Below are positions 48,664-59,295 of a DNA stretch of 64,000 nucleotides, piece by piece (the first letter of the stretch is position 1; each line of letters opens with the position of its first letter). Source of the DNA: Vibrio vulnificus NBRC 15645 = ATCC 27562 (lineage in GTDB: Bacteria; Pseudomonadota; Gammaproteobacteria; Enterobacterales; Vibrionaceae); contig NZ_CP012881.1 in NCBI RefSeq assembly GCF_002224265.1, forward strand, positions 1,798,001 through 1,862,000, written 5' to 3'. A program made the translations under genes and the position numbers. Below the pieces are notes generated by a model, which was not told the origin of the DNA, did not search any database, and worked only from the letters and a program-made list of their open reading frames with translations.

Positions 48664-51177
48664 TTAGAACAGTGCTTCTTCATCACTGGAAGAAGAATAG
48701 ATGCTTTCTTCTTCGACGCTAGAAACATACTCAGTTGGCTCTGTCCCTTTAATGAAGTACTCAAACATAGCGCTGTCATCGGTCTTGTTGGTTAATAACC
48801 CTGTTTCACGATCGATGCGTACACGAACGATATTCGCGGGTAACACTTTTTCATGTTCGGGCACGCCTTCTAACGCCAGTTTCATGAAGTCAATCCATGC
48901 TGGTAATGCCGTTTTCGCTCCAGACTCTGCCCCAGAGGTTTGTTTACCATCTAAATTGGCGTTAGTGGTGGTTTTACCAAGCGTGCGGCTATGGTCATCA
49001 AAGCCCACCCAAGAAATCGCGACCACACCAGGGCCATAACCGTTGTACCAAGCGTCTTTGGAATCGTTGGTTGTGCCGGTTTTACCGCCGATATCGCGTC
49101 GGCCCAACGTTTGTGCACGCCAACCTGTGCCATTCCAACCTGTGCCTTCACGCCAGTTACCGCCACCCCAGATGTTGCTGTACATCATTTCGCGCATGAT
49201 AAAGGCATTCTGCTCGCTGATCACTTGCTTGGCAAATGGCTGAGTGATCTCGGTGCTTTCACCATTCTCATTCTCTACAACGGCTTCCGTGGCCACAGTG
49301 CAATCTTGCTGACAGATGGTTTGCGGCTGAGACTCAAACACGACATTTCCATAAGGATCTTCAATATGGCTGATGTAATAAGGCTCTACATAGTAGCCTC
49401 CATTGGCAAAAACCGAGAATCCCTGTGCCATTTTCATCGGCGTTAAACTACCGGCACCAAGTGCTATGGTTTCTGAACGTGGAAGCTGATCCAGTTCAAA
49501 CCCAAAGCGAGTGAGGTATTCACGAGTTTCGTCTAGTCCCACTTCTCGCAGAGTACGAACTGCCATGACGTTTTTCGACGTTGCTAAGCCGATACGTAAA
49601 CGAGTTGGGCCAATATAAGTCGGAGGTGAGTTCTTAGGGCGCCATGCCGTACCTTGGCTCTCATCCCATTTGTTGATTGGTGCGTCGTTGATCAACGTGG
49701 CCAGAGTCATGCCTTTATCAATCGCCGCCGAGTAAATAAAGGGTTTGATACTCGAACCTACTTGGCGAACCGACATGGTGGCACGGTTGAACTTGTTGTG
49801 AACAAAGTTAAAGCCACCCACGAGGGAAAGTACCGCGCCATTATCAGGATTCATGGCGATAAAGGCGGTATTGGCGTTAGGAACTTGACTTAAGTGCCAG
49901 CTTTCCTGGCTTTCGCCTTTGTCATCGGTAGTCACTACTTTGCGGACCCAAATTTGCTCGCCCGGCGCTAAGATGTCTTGGGCTGAGTTCGGTGCGCTGC
50001 CTTGACGTTCATCGGTGATGAACTTGCGTGCCCAGTTCATGCCTGACCATGCGATGGTTTGGCTTTGTTCGCGTTTAACCCAAATGGTGGCGTTTTTGCC
50101 TTCAACGTTGGTCACAATCGCTGGAATCAATTCGCCGTAAGTCGGTTGGTTACTCAGATGCTCGTCCATCTTCGCTTCATCCCAAGCGGCTTCACCTGCT
50201 TTCCACAGAACACTTTCTTCACCACGGTAGCCGTGACGCTCATCGTAGGCCAACAAGTTGTCAATCGCGGCTTTGTTGGCTGCAGCTTGGAGCTTGGAGT
50301 CGATGGTCATGTAGACATTCATTCCTGACGTATAAGCTTTCTCTTCGCCGTACTGCTGTACCATCCATGCTCGCGCGAGCTCAGCCACATAAGGCGCACT
50401 GACCTCGATCTCCGCGCCATGGAATTGAGAGATTAATGTTTCCGCTCGTGCTGCGTCATACTCTTCTTGGGTGATGTATTTTTCATCCAACATGCGCATT
50501 AAGACGACGTTACGACGATTGGTTGCGCGTTCTAACGAATAGATAGGGTTCAGTGTCGATGGTGCTTTTGGCATACCCGCCAAAGTCGCAATCTCGCTTA
50601 AGGAGAGATCTTGCAAATCTTTGCCAAAATAGACGCGCGCTGCCGCCCCAAAACCGTATGAGCGATAACCAAGGAAAATTTTATTAACGTAAAGCTCCAT
50701 GATTTCCTGCTTGCTCAGCAGTTGCTCAATGTGGATGGCAATAAAAATTTCTTTCACTTTACGCATTAACTTCTTCTCATTCGAGAGGAAGAAGTTACGT
50801 GCCAATTGCTGAGTAATGGTACTTGCACCCTGCTTAGCGGAGCCTGACATCGCGACAACCAACGCCGCTCGGGTGATTCCAATCGGGTCGATACCGTAAT
50901 GATCATAGAAACGACTATCTTCAGTCGCGATCAGTGCGTGGATCAGCGATTGAGGTATTTGGTCGTAGGTCACTGGAATGCGACGCTTTTCACCAAATTG
51001 CGCAATTAATTTCCCATCTTGGCTAAACACCTGCATCGGAGTTTGTAACTCAACATTTTTGAGTGTCGCCACATCTGGCAGTTCTGGCTTAACGTACTGA
51101 TAAAAGCCAAAAATTGTTGTGACTCCAAGAATTATGCAAATTAATGCAAATATAAGTAAACGCTTTATGAACTTCAC
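48664..51177 (-). CDS. mrcA: Penicillin-binding protein 1A (bifunctional murein synthase)
   Basis: Inner-membrane glycosyltransferase and transpeptidase. 837 residues: membrane anchor at 7-27 (LLIFALICIILGVTTIFGFYQ), glycosyltransferase domain with EDSRFYDHYGID and GASTITQQLARNFFL, an OB insert, and the transpeptidase with active-site SSIKPF, the SxN-type motif and KTGTTND. The last 30 residues are acidic and Ser-rich. Divergent from pilM, a linkage kept across many gammaproteobacteria. Confidence 0.98.
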   Translation of the reverse strand: MKFIKRLLIFALICIILGVTTIFGFYQYVKPELPDVATLKNVELQTPMQVFSQDGKLIAQFGEKRRIPVTYDQIPQSLIHALIATEDSRFYDHYGIDPIGITRAALVVAMSGSAKQGASTITQQLARNFFLSNEKKLMRKVKEIFIAIHIEQLLSKQEIMELYVNKIFLGYRSYGFGAAARVYFGKDLQDLSLSEIATLAGMPKAPSTLNPIYSLERATNRRNVVLMRMLDEKYITQEEYDAARAETLISQFHGAEIEVSAPYVAELARAWMVQQYGEEKAYTSGMNVYMTIDSKLQAAANKAAIDNLLAYDERHGYRGEESVLWKAGEAAWDEAKMDEHLSNQPTYGELIPAIVTNVEGKNATIWVKREQSQTIAWSGMNWARKFITDERQGSAPNSAQDILAPGEQIWVRKVVTTDDKGESQESWHLSQVPNANTAFIAMNPDNGAVLSLVGGFNFVHNKFNRATMSVRQVGSSIKPFIYSAAIDKGMTLATLINDAPINKWDESQGTAWRPKNSPPTYIGPTRLRIGLATSKNVMAVRTLREVGLDETREYLTRFGFELDQLPRSETIALGAGSLTPMKMAQGFSVFANGGYYVEPYYISHIEDPYGNVVFESQPQTICQQDCTVATEAVVENENGESTEITQPFAKQVISEQNAFIMREMMYSNIWGGGNWREGTGWNGTGWRAQTLGRRDIGGKTGTTNDSKDAWYNGYGPGVVAISWVGFDDHSRTLGKTTTNANLDGKQTSGAESGAKTALPAWIDFMKLALEGVPEHEKVLPANIVRVRIDRETGLLTNKTDDSAMFEYFIKGTEPTEYVSSVEEESIYSSSSDEEALF

Positions 51178-51316
51178 CGGAGAATCCCTGTTTAGTTGAG
51201 GCTGTATGACGGCAAACCCTTGTACTCTAGGCTAAAAAGTTAGCTCTGCTGCTATTAACTCTTATTTGACGGTTAATAACAACCTCTGAGCTAAAGAAAA
51301 TGGGAGCTGTTTTGAG

Positions 51317-52324
51317 ATGGGTAAACCGTTCGTTACCGGAATTGATATTGGTCATCGTAGCCTCAAGGCTGTCATTCTGAAACCTTATGGAGAGCACTAC
51401 GCCCTGTTAGGGTACAAAGAAATAATCATTAAAGACGGTATTTTCTCAGATAACCACACTCTGAATCATCAAGAAATTGTCAATAGCCTGAAAGAACTGA
51501 AGAAGGAGTTGCCTCTTTTCCGTTATCAGGTGTCACTGGCGGTACCCGATAGTTCAGTGATTAGTAAGATGTTATCGATCGATGCGGAGTTGGATGGTCG
51601 AGAACGAGAGTTCGCTATCCTTCAGGCGTTTGCACATCAGTCGCCATTTCCTGTCGATGAATTATCGATTGATTATGTCCAATTGGTCGAAGAAACCAGC
51701 AAAACGAATCATAGCTATCAAGTTTACGCCACCAAAAAAGAGGTGGTGGAAAGCCGAGTGCGTGTCGCAGAAGAAGTGGGACTGAAACCCGTGCTGGTAG
51801 ATGTACATGCGCATAGCCTGTGCAACATCTTAACGTTAGCGGCAGAGCGCCATCCAGACAAAGCCAGCTATTGCTTGTTGGATGTGGGTTATGACACCAC
51901 CTCTTTGGTGATGTCGCGTCGCAACGAACCACCTTTGGTTAAAGAGTTTGCCTATGGGGTGTCTCACCTCAATGCGTCGATAGGCGACGATCTGACTTCT
52001 CCTGATGCTCATGAGAAAACCGACATCTTTAATAAAGAGCTGACAGAGCGAGTTCGTCGGCAATTGCAGTTGTTCCAATCCATGGATAGCCAAAGCAAAG
52101 TGAATGGCCTTTGGATCTGCGGTGAAGGCGCGATTACGCCGTTGTTGAGTGAAACTTTGCAGAGAAAGCTGAGTTTGGAGTGTGAAGTCCTTAATCCTCT
52201 GGCTCTATTTGAGCAAAAAACGGCGAAAAGAAAGCGCCGTATTGTTGATTGGCACCATTTTTCGGTCGCCGCGGGATTAGCGATTGGTGGCATTCAGTGG
52301 CTGGAGGATAGCCATGCAGCATAA
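51317..52324 (+). CDS. pilM: Type IV pilus assembly protein PilM
   Basis: Actin-like (FtsA-fold) cytoplasmic ATPase that binds the N-terminal tail of PilN. 335 residues with GIDIGHRSLKAVIL at 9-22, DVGYDTTSLV and CGEGAITPLLSE as nucleotide-binding segments. First gene of pilMNOPQ. It overlaps pilN by 11 bases. In Vibrio this alignment complex serves pili such as ChiRP or PilA used for DNA uptake and attachment. Confidence 0.95.
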   Translation: MGKPFVTGIDIGHRSLKAVILKPYGEHYALLGYKEIIIKDGIFSDNHTLNHQEIVNSLKELKKELPLFRYQVSLAVPDSSVISKMLSIDAELDGREREFAILQAFAHQSPFPVDELSIDYVQLVEETSKTNHSYQVYATKKEVVESRVRVAEEVGLKPVLVDVHAHSLCNILTLAAERHPDKASYCLLDVGYDTTSLVMSRRNEPPLVKEFAYGVSHLNASIGDDLTSPDAHEKTDIFNKELTERVRRQLQLFQSMDSQSKVNGLWICGEGAITPLLSETLQRKLSLECEVLNPLALFEQKTAKRKRRIVDWHHFSVAAGLAIGGIQWLEDSHAA

Positions 52325-52904
52325 GATCAACCTGTTACCTTGGCGTGAACACAAGCGTGAGGAGCATAAACGTCGTTTTGTCAGTCTGGTCGCATTAGGT
52401 GCCTTGATCGCGGTCGGTGTTCAGTGGGGCATTGGCCAGTACTTTTCATACCAACAACGTTTGCAGCAAGAGCGTCTCGATTATCTTACCCACTATATCG
52501 CACAGTTGGATCAGCGTATTCAAGCGATGAACATTGCCAAGGAAGAGCATAGCCAGATTCTCGCTCGACTCAAGGTTGTCGAGTCGCTTCAAGCGGAGCG
52601 CAACAAAACCACCGCATTTATGAACTTGATGACGGAGCTGATCCCAGAGGGGGTGTATGTCGACAAGATCAAAATGAACACCAACGACGTTGAGTTGGCA
52701 GGTATAAGCGATAGTACCGCTCGACTCGCCACCATGTTGGATAATTTGGAACGTTCCTCCTTCCTGAAAGAAGTGGAAATGCATTCGATTGTTCATGACA
52801 AGAAGCGTTTTGGTAAGAGCTTCCAGACGTTTACCGTCTCTTTTGTGTTTGATGAACATGCCGATTCTGCCAATACGTTGGCCAAGGAGGGGAATCATGG
52901 CTAG
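52314..52904 (+). CDS. pilN: Type IV pilus assembly protein PilN
   Basis: 196-residue bitopic inner-membrane protein. ATG 52314 (MQHKINLLPWREHKREEHKR) begins with the conserved INLLPWR motif that docks on PilM; the longer frame lacks this. Membrane helix at about 23-41, then a coiled coil and a ferredoxin-like periplasmic domain. Overlaps pilO by eight bases. Confidence 0.93.
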   Translation: MQHKINLLPWREHKREEHKRRFVSLVALGALIAVGVQWGIGQYFSYQQRLQQERLDYLTHYIAQLDQRIQAMNIAKEEHSQILARLKVVESLQAERNKTTAFMNLMTELIPEGVYVDKIKMNTNDVELAGISDSTARLATMLDNLERSSFLKEVEMHSIVHDKKRFGKSFQTFTVSFVFDEHADSANTLAKEGNHG

Positions 52905-53487
52905 TTGGCAAGATCTCGATATTGATGAAATCACAGATTGGCCGATTTTACCGCAGGCGGCGGTTGTCGTGTTGCTGATGTTGATCATTCAAGGTTTTGG
53001 CTATTGGTTCTATCTCAAGCCGGAAACGGAAGTGTTGCAAAGGATGGTCACAGAAGAGCAAACGCTGAAAATCTCGGCTCGAATTAAGGCGACCAAAGTG
53101 GCGGCATTGCCGCAACTTCAATCGCAACTTGATGAACTGACTCAGCGCTATGAATTCTTACTTAAGCAACTGCCCGTGCAGAAAGAGTTGGCGACGATGC
53201 TAGCTTCGGTCAATGAACTCGGCATTCAAAGTAAGCTCACGTTTACACGTATTGATTGGGGGGAGAAGCAAACCAAGGATTTCCTTTACCAACTGCCTTT
53301 GAATATTGAGTTAACCGGGGATTATCACGATATCGGTGAATTTTCTGAAGCGATTGCTCGCCTGCCTCGCATTATCAGTTTTACCGATGTGACTTGGCAT
53401 CGAGTGAGTATGGAAAGCAGCACCTTGCACTTCCGAGTAAAAGCGAACACCTATCAGTTCAAGTCGGAGGCTGTCCATGAGAAGTAG
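52897..53487 (+). CDS. pilO: Type IV pilus assembly protein PilO
   Basis: 196 residues, start ATG 52897 after AAGGAGGGG. Short cytoplasmic segment, membrane helix at about 23-42 (AAVVVLLMLIIQGFGYWFY), coiled coil, then the ferredoxin-like domain (DFLYQLPLNIELTGDYHDIGEF). It heterodimerises with PilN to form the alignment subcomplex. Overlaps pilP by 11 bases. Confidence 0.94.
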   Translation: MASWQDLDIDEITDWPILPQAAVVVLLMLIIQGFGYWFYLKPETEVLQRMVTEEQTLKISARIKATKVAALPQLQSQLDELTQRYEFLLKQLPVQKELATMLASVNELGIQSKLTFTRIDWGEKQTKDFLYQLPLNIELTGDYHDIGEFSEAIARLPRIISFTDVTWHRVSMESSTLHFRVKANTYQFKSEAVHEK

Positions 53488-53989
53488 TTTATCGCTCGTC
53501 GCTGTGCTGATCTTGCTATCGGGTTGTCGAGCGAATACCGAACCGATGGAAGGTTTTATCCGCCAAGTTGAATCGGAAGCGCGTCAAGAAATGGCCAAGT
53601 TACAACCAGAGCGTGAGTACATCCCGATTGATTACGTAGCTCGAGAAAATCGCCGTCCTTTTGAGTTACCTAAGGAAGCTGTGATTGCTTCTCAACCTGT
53701 CGTTAAGAAAGACTGCTGGCAGCCACCATCGCGGGCTAAAAATGGCAAGTTGGAGCGCTATCCACTTAGCCAATTACGTCTGAAAGGGGTGATGGGGAGT
53801 GGCAATACCATTGCCGGTCTCGTACAGACCCCTCAAGGCAAAGTGGAGAAAGTACACCCAGGGCAATTTATCGGCCAGAACAATGGCAAAGTGACCGTAG
53901 TAACGCCGTCTTACATATTGATCAATGAAACCCTTCCTGATGGTTTAGGTTGCTGGCAGCAACGTAAAGTCAGACTGGCATTGAGATAG
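53477..53989 (+). CDS. pilP: Type IV pilus lipoprotein PilP
   Basis: 170 residues. Signal peptide MRSSLSLVAVLILLSGC with lipobox Cys17. A long linker is followed by a beta-sandwich HR domain (LRLKGVMGSGNTIAGLVQTP) that connects PilNO to the secretin PilQ. Confidence 0.95.
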   Translation: MRSSLSLVAVLILLSGCRANTEPMEGFIRQVESEARQEMAKLQPEREYIPIDYVARENRRPFELPKEAVIASQPVVKKDCWQPPSRAKNGKLERYPLSQLRLKGVMGSGNTIAGLVQTPQGKVEKVHPGQFIGQNNGKVTVVTPSYILINETLPDGLGCWQQRKVRLALR

Positions 53990-54017
53990 GCAAGAAATTT
54001 TAGTGATTTGTGAGTTG

Positions 54018-55787
54018 ATGATGAAAAACAAAATCCAATTGTTTCCGGGAATGCTTTCCCAATTCGTCTGCCTGTTGTCTGTTTGCATCTTTACCACTTT
54101 TGCAAACGCACAATCTGAAGCAGAAAATGCGCTCAAGAGCATCGATTTCAGAACCAATGCAGCCAAAGATGCGATTATCATCGTTGAATTGGCAACGCCT
54201 GCAACCGTGGTGGATTTGAAACCAGTGGCAGAAGGATTGAGCATCGAGTTGATCAATACCTCGGTTAAAGATGAGCAGCTCTATCTGCTCGATGTCAAAG
54301 ATTTTTCGACCGTGGTTGAAAGTATCGAAGTATTCAGAGAAGTGTCCAAAACCCGTCTTGTTGCGAATGTCAGCGGTGAATTTCGTCACGACTATCGTCT
54401 TTCTGGACGCTATCTCGAGGTGACAATTTCTCGCATCAAATCGGAGCAAGAAGCCCGTGAACAAAGTGTGTTGGAAAAAGAAGGCAAGCTGATTTCTATC
54501 AACTTCCAAGATATTCCAGTGCGTAACGTTTTGCAGCTTATCGCAGACTACAATGGCTTCAACCTCGTGGTGTCTGATTCTGTCACTGGTAATGTGACGC
54601 TGAGATTGGATGGGGTACCTTGGCAGCAAGTGCTCGACATCATTCTTCAAGTGAAAGGTCTAGACAAACGTGTTGAAGGCAATGTTGTGCTCATTGCTCC
54701 TCAAGATGAACTGGATTTACGAGAGAAGCAGCAGCTTGAGAAAGAACGTCTGGCGGAAGAGCTTGGCTCCCTCAAATCGGAAATCATTAAAGTCAACTTT
54801 GCCAAAGCGTCAGACATTGCTGAGATGATCAATGGCAAAGAGTCGGTCAGCATGCTGTCAGAACGTGGTAGTGTGGCGATTGATGAGCGGACAAACTCTC
54901 TTTTGTTGCGTGAGTTACCCGAAAACATCGAAGTGATTCGAGAAATTATCAATTCGTTGGATATCCCAGTCAAACAGGTACAAATTGAAGCACGCATTGT
55001 CACGGTGAATGAAGGCAATCTTGATGAGCTTGGTGTCCGTTGGGGGTTCACCTCCATCAACGGCAGCACAACCGTCGGCGGTTCTATCGAAAACAACCTA
55101 GCAACCATTGGTCTCTACAATGCAGGCAGTGGGAGTGGCAGTGGTGACTCAGGTAGCGGTGGCAGTGGTGATGAAGGCGGGTCGAACTCCATTGATGATT
55201 TCCTCAATGTCAATCTTGCTGCGACTTCTGCAAACGCCTCAAGTATTGCTTTCCAAGTGGCTAAATTGGGGTCGGATTTGTTGTTGGATCTCGAGCTATC
55301 AGCACTGCAACGCGAATCAAAAGCGGAAATTATTTCTAGCCCTCGTTTGATCACAACCAATAAGAAGCCTGCTTATATCGAGCAAGGTACAGAGATTCCT
55401 TATCTAGAGTCTTCCTCCAGTGGAGCGACCACGGTTTCCTTTAAGAAAGCTGTGCTTAGCCTGAAAGTAACCCCTCAGATCACGCCTGACAATCGTCTCG
55501 TGTTGGATTTAAGCGTTACACAAGATAGACCTGGCGAAATTGTCAAAACAGGTACTGGGGAAGCGGTTGCGATTGATACTCAGCGCATCGGTACACAAGT
55601 CTTGGTCAATAATGGTGAAACGGTAGTGTTAGGCGGTATTTTCCAACACAGCATAACCAATACCACGGACAAGGTTCCTCTGTTAGGTGATTTACCCTTA
55701 TTGGGTGCGCTTTTCCGCCGTAGCTATGAAAACGTGGGCAAGCGTGAATTGCTGATATTTGTCACACCTAAGGTTATCTTGCAGTAG
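54018..55787 (+). CDS. pilQ: Type IV pilus secretin PilQ
   Basis: Outer-membrane pore for pilus extrusion and DNA uptake. 589 residues, ATG 54018 or 54021; signal peptide ending near FANA-QSE. AMIN-like N domain (FRTNAAKDAIIIVEL), secretin/TonB short N-terminal domain (ISINFQDIPVRNVLQLIADYNGFN), N1 domain, then the secretin core ending in VPLLGDLPLLGALFRR and LLIFVTPKVIL. A Gly/Ser-rich loop at about 370-395 lies between domains. The last 38 bases of the gene are duplicated after the stop. Confidence 0.96.
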   Translation: MMKNKIQLFPGMLSQFVCLLSVCIFTTFANAQSEAENALKSIDFRTNAAKDAIIIVELATPATVVDLKPVAEGLSIELINTSVKDEQLYLLDVKDFSTVVESIEVFREVSKTRLVANVSGEFRHDYRLSGRYLEVTISRIKSEQEAREQSVLEKEGKLISINFQDIPVRNVLQLIADYNGFNLVVSDSVTGNVTLRLDGVPWQQVLDIILQVKGLDKRVEGNVVLIAPQDELDLREKQQLEKERLAEELGSLKSEIIKVNFAKASDIAEMINGKESVSMLSERGSVAIDERTNSLLLRELPENIEVIREIINSLDIPVKQVQIEARIVTVNEGNLDELGVRWGFTSINGSTTVGGSIENNLATIGLYNAGSGSGSGDSGSGGSGDEGGSNSIDDFLNVNLAATSANASSIAFQVAKLGSDLLLDLELSALQRESKAEIISSPRLITTNKKPAYIEQGTEIPYLESSSSGATTVSFKKAVLSLKVTPQITPDNRLVLDLSVTQDRPGEIVKTGTGEAVAIDTQRIGTQVLVNNGETVVLGGIFQHSITNTTDKVPLLGDLPLLGALFRRSYENVGKRELLIFVTPKVILQ

Positions 55788-55830
55788 TGCTGATATTTGT
55801 CACACCTAAGGTTATCTTGCAGTAGTGCTG
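55750..55830. repeat. 38-bp tandem duplication across the pilQ stop codon
   Basis: Copy one is 55750-55787 and ends with the pilQ TAG. Copy two, 55788-55825, is identical base for base, followed by five bases of a third unit. Because the first TAG is kept, the PilQ protein is unaffected; the second copy is now in the spacer before aroK. Confidence 0.97.
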
Positions 55831-56026
55831 GTGGAGATTTATCGCGAGTGACAGAGCAATTAGATTAAAAATAAAGTTGCAATAGCGGCACCATACCTTG
55901 ATAATTTCGGGTCTTATCACGAGTATCTGTGAGGAATTGGTGCCACAAGCGCATATTGAATCGGGGTTCATCCGAATTATTCTTGTGGCGATGTCATTGA
56001 ATTAACGTTGTAAATTACTGCTAAAC

Positions 56027-56545
56027 ATGGCTGAGAAACGTAATATTTTCCTTGTTGGCCCAATGGGCGCTGGCAAAAGCACAATTGGTCGATACCTAGC
56101 TCAACAACTCCACATGGAGTTTTTGGATTCTGATACTGTTATTGAAGAGCGCACAGGCGCTGACATCTCTTGGGTATTTGATGTTGAAGGTGAAGAGGGT
56201 TTCCGCAAACGTGAAGAAGCGGTTATCAATGATCTGACACTAGAGCAGGGTATCGTCTTGGCAACGGGCGGTGGCTCGGTGAAAAGCCGCGAAAACCGCA
56301 ATCGTCTTTCTGCACGTGGTATTGTGGTATACCTAGAAACGACTATCGAGAAACAGCTAGCTCGTACTAACCGTGACAAAAAACGTCCGTTACTACAAAC
56401 GGATAATCCACGTGAAGTACTAGAATCACTGGCTGGTGAGCGTAACCCTCTTTACGAAGAGATCGCGGATTACACCGTTCGCACTGACGATCAAAGTGCA
56501 AAAGTGGTAGCCAACCAGATCGTAAAAATGCTAGAAGAAAGCTAA
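56027..56545 (+). CDS. aroK: Shikimate kinase I
   Basis: Phosphorylates shikimate in the chorismate pathway. 172 residues with Walker [10 protein letters not shown] at 11-19, shikimate-binding [16 protein letters not shown] and GGGSV, and LID R-rich [13 protein letters not shown]. Operon aroK-aroB-damX-dam-rpe as in E. coli. Confidence 0.98.
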   Translation: MAEKRNIFLVGPMGAGKSTIGRYLAQQLHMEFLDSDTVIEERTGADISWVFDVEGEEGFRKREEAVINDLTLEQGIVLATGGGSVKSRENRNRLSARGIVVYLETTIEKQLARTNRDKKRPLLQTDNPREVLESLAGERNPLYEEIADYTVRTDDQSAKVVANQIVKMLEES

Positions 56546-56577
56546 GTTAAGTCTTTCTTTTATTGTGGAGTGCAACC

Positions 56578-57669
56578 ATGGAACGGATTACGGTCAATTT
56601 AGCTGAACGTAGCTACCCAATCACAATAGGCGCCGGGTTGTTTGAAGATTCGGCGCACCTATCTTCTCTCACTGCTGGACAGAAAGTGGTCGTGATTACC
56701 AATGTCACGGTAGCTCCTCTCTATGCGGATAAAATTCTTTCTTTGTTGCAATCTTTAGGTTGTCAGGCCTCGTTGCTTGAACTGCCTGATGGAGAGCAAT
56801 ACAAGAGTTTAGATACCTTTAACCAAGTGATGAGCTTTCTTCTCGAGGGAAGCTTTGCCCGTGATGTTGTGGTTATCGCACTAGGTGGTGGTGTAATTGG
56901 TGATTTAGTCGGTTTTTCTGCCGCTTGTTATCAACGTGGCGTGGATTTTATTCAAATTCCAACCACGCTGTTATCCCAAGTGGACTCTTCTGTTGGTGGA
57001 AAAACGGCAGTTAACCATCCACTAGGCAAAAACATGATTGGTGCATTCTATCAGCCTAAATCGGTGATTATTGATACCAACTGTTTGAAAACCCTTCCTG
57101 AACGAGAGTTTGCTGCTGGTATTGCTGAAGTGATTAAATACGGCATCATTTATGACGCTGAGTTTTTCACTTGGCTCGATGAGCATCTTGATGCGCTGTA
57201 TTCATTAGATGAACAAGCATTAACTTACGCCATCGCGCGCTGTTGTGAAATTAAAGCCGAAGTGGTGGCGCAAGATGAAAAAGAGTCAGGCATTCGTGCT
57301 TTATTAAACTTGGGCCATACGTTTGGACACGCGATCGAAGCTGAGCTCGGCTACGGCAACTGGTTACACGGTGAAGCCGTTGCCGCGGGTACGGTCATGG
57401 CGGCACGCACCGCACAGTTACAAGGTATGATCGATCAGCAGCAATTTGATAAGATTTTCTCTATACTTAGCAGAGCGAAGCTGCCAGTACATACACCAGA
57501 AAGTATGACGTTTGACGATTTCATGACTCATATGATGCGCGATAAGAAAGTGCTATCAGGGAAACTGAGATTAGTCTTACCAAGCAGTATTGGTACCGCT
57601 GAGGTCGTGGCTGATGTGCCTCAAGAGGTCATTCGTCAAGCCATAGAAGATTGTCGCACAATCAATTAA
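56578..57669 (+). CDS. aroB: 3-dehydroquinate synthase
   Basis: NAD- and metal-dependent cyclisation of DAHP in the shikimate pathway. 363 residues from ATG 56578 ([15 protein letters not shown]). NAD site [28 protein letters not shown], and the metal His and Glu in [13 protein letters not shown]. It follows aroK by 32 bases. Confidence 0.98.
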   Translation: MERITVNLAERSYPITIGAGLFEDSAHLSSLTAGQKVVVITNVTVAPLYADKILSLLQSLGCQASLLELPDGEQYKSLDTFNQVMSFLLEGSFARDVVVIALGGGVIGDLVGFSAACYQRGVDFIQIPTTLLSQVDSSVGGKTAVNHPLGKNMIGAFYQPKSVIIDTNCLKTLPEREFAAGIAEVIKYGIIYDAEFFTWLDEHLDALYSLDEQALTYAIARCCEIKAEVVAQDEKESGIRALLNLGHTFGHAIEAELGYGNWLHGEAVAAGTVMAARTAQLQGMIDQQQFDKIFSILSRAKLPVHTPESMTFDDFMTHMMRDKKVLSGKLRLVLPSSIGTAEVVADVPQEVIRQAIEDCRTIN

Positions 57670-57719
57670 TCAAACCTTAAAATAGCTCCATCAGGGGCTA
57701 TTTTCACAAGGAATCGCTG

Positions 57720-59216
57720 ATGAGCCGTGCTTTGCCGAATGTACTTGAACTGGATTCTCAAACTGAGCTTTTAGAACGTCTTGAGTTATTGACTAATTTT
57801 GGCTCCAACCTTATCACTATTAATGGTGCTAAAGGATTTGGTAAGTCTTGGTTGGCGCAACGTTATCTAGAGCAGTATGCTCAAGAAAAAAATCAATGTT
57901 TAGTTTTGTGCCATCCTAGTCAAGATGAAAGCCAGCATCGTACGCTTATCCTTAGCCAGCTTGTCAGTGAGCCGTTGTTTAATCCACACGATGCTTTGAT
58001 TGAAAGTGCGGAGCGCCTTTTTGCTGATCAAGCTTGTGACTTTGCCATAGTTATTGATGATGCTCATCTATTAAGTGAGGCGCTCGTCTCAGAGCTATGG
58101 ATGTGGGTGCTGGAAGCTCAGGCTAACCCTCAATGGACCGTCAACGTCTTGATGTTTAGCGAATCAGGTCAATTAGAGTCACTGTTGACGCGTTTAGGCT
58201 ACGGGCAGGAGCATAAACCAGTCGACCTTGATATTGAAAGGCTGAGTGAAACGGAAGCGATGCGCTTTTTTGAAAACCTAGTGGTTCGTTACATCGACGA
58301 AGCCAATGAGAAAAAAGTGCGTGCCGCGTTTAAGAAAGTAGACCCGATTCCAGGGGCAATTATGGCTTTAGGAGATCTCAAGGTGGAAAAAAGGATCATT
58401 ATCCGCTCGATTGTGGCATCACCGGTAAATATCGTGCTCACCGTACTGATATTATTGCTGCTCGCAGCGGCCGGTTATTGGTGGATGTTCAGTCAACCCA
58501 CTGCCGATGAAAAAGCGCAAGAGATTTCACGCACGCTGGAACAAACAGTGATTCCCACTTTAGAACCCACTGCCGAAACCCAGGTGATAGAAGCCGAGCA
58601 AAAAACGGAGCTGGCTCGACAGCAAGCCGAGGCATTGTCTTTACAAGGGGCACAAGATGATACCGATGCACTCCCCCCTGCGGTGAAAGAGATGACGACC
58701 AGCGTTGGCATTAGCGATCAAGATCAGCAACGTGTTGTGATTGAGTCAGATGTGGTGGACGCATTGTTGGAAAATAAGCCACAGCAGGCTGATACCAGTA
58801 AGATGGATGCCTTGGTGGCCGCGAACACGCAAACGACCCCTGTAATCGAAACGGATGCGCCAGAAAAAATCAACCATACGCTAGAACAGGATCAAGCGCC
58901 TGCGGTTGTGCGTTTTTCCTTTGCTCGTGAAGAGTTGAAAGCGTTGTCACCCAGAGGTTACACATTGCAATTGGCGGCGATGACGTCGTTGCAAGATGTT
59001 CAAGCCTTTTTAGATAAACACCAGTTGCAAAATCAAGTCCGTATTTATCCGACGTTGAGAAACGACACGGAGTGGTACATCGTGACCTACCACGATTATC
59101 CTACTATTCAGATGGCTCGAGATGCGGTGAATGAACTGCCGAAATCTCTCCAGTCGCTTGGTCCATGGGCAAAATCGCTCAGTCAGGTGCACCGAGAGAT
59201 AGACCGAGTGAAATAA
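57720..59216 (+). CDS. damX: Cell division protein DamX (ATPase-like plus SPOR)
   Basis: Septal ring protein that modulates division. 498 residues: N-terminal AAA-like domain with P-loop GAKGFGKS (36-43) and VIDDAHLLSE, one membrane helix at about 238-258 (VLTVLILLLLAAAGYWW), an acidic Gln-rich periplasmic linker, and a C-terminal SPOR domain from about 408 (YTLQLAAMTSLQDVQAFL). The ATPase domain is also in ExeA-type proteins but the SPOR end identifies DamX. Confidence 0.93.
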   Translation: MSRALPNVLELDSQTELLERLELLTNFGSNLITINGAKGFGKSWLAQRYLEQYAQEKNQCLVLCHPSQDESQHRTLILSQLVSEPLFNPHDALIESAERLFADQACDFAIVIDDAHLLSEALVSELWMWVLEAQANPQWTVNVLMFSESGQLESLLTRLGYGQEHKPVDLDIERLSETEAMRFFENLVVRYIDEANEKKVRAAFKKVDPIPGAIMALGDLKVEKRIIIRSIVASPVNIVLTVLILLLLAAAGYWWMFSQPTADEKAQEISRTLEQTVIPTLEPTAETQVIEAEQKTELARQQAEALSLQGAQDDTDALPPAVKEMTTSVGISDQDQQRVVIESDVVDALLENKPQQADTSKMDALVAANTQTTPVIETDAPEKINHTLEQDQAPAVVRFSFAREELKALSPRGYTLQLAAMTSLQDVQAFLDKHQLQNQVRIYPTLRNDTEWYIVTYHDYPTIQMARDAVNELPKSLQSLGPWAKSLSQVHREIDRVK

Positions 59217-59295
59217 ACCTGAGTTTCGTGGGAAAATATGTTACATTCCGCACCCTTGAAATTGGGTTGATAGATAGAGCAGTAAAGAGCATTCG

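Noticed and set aside
54000..54650. 216-residue minus-strand open frame opposite pilQ
   Set aside because: A shadow of the pilQ reading frame; composition and lack of a start signal argue against it.
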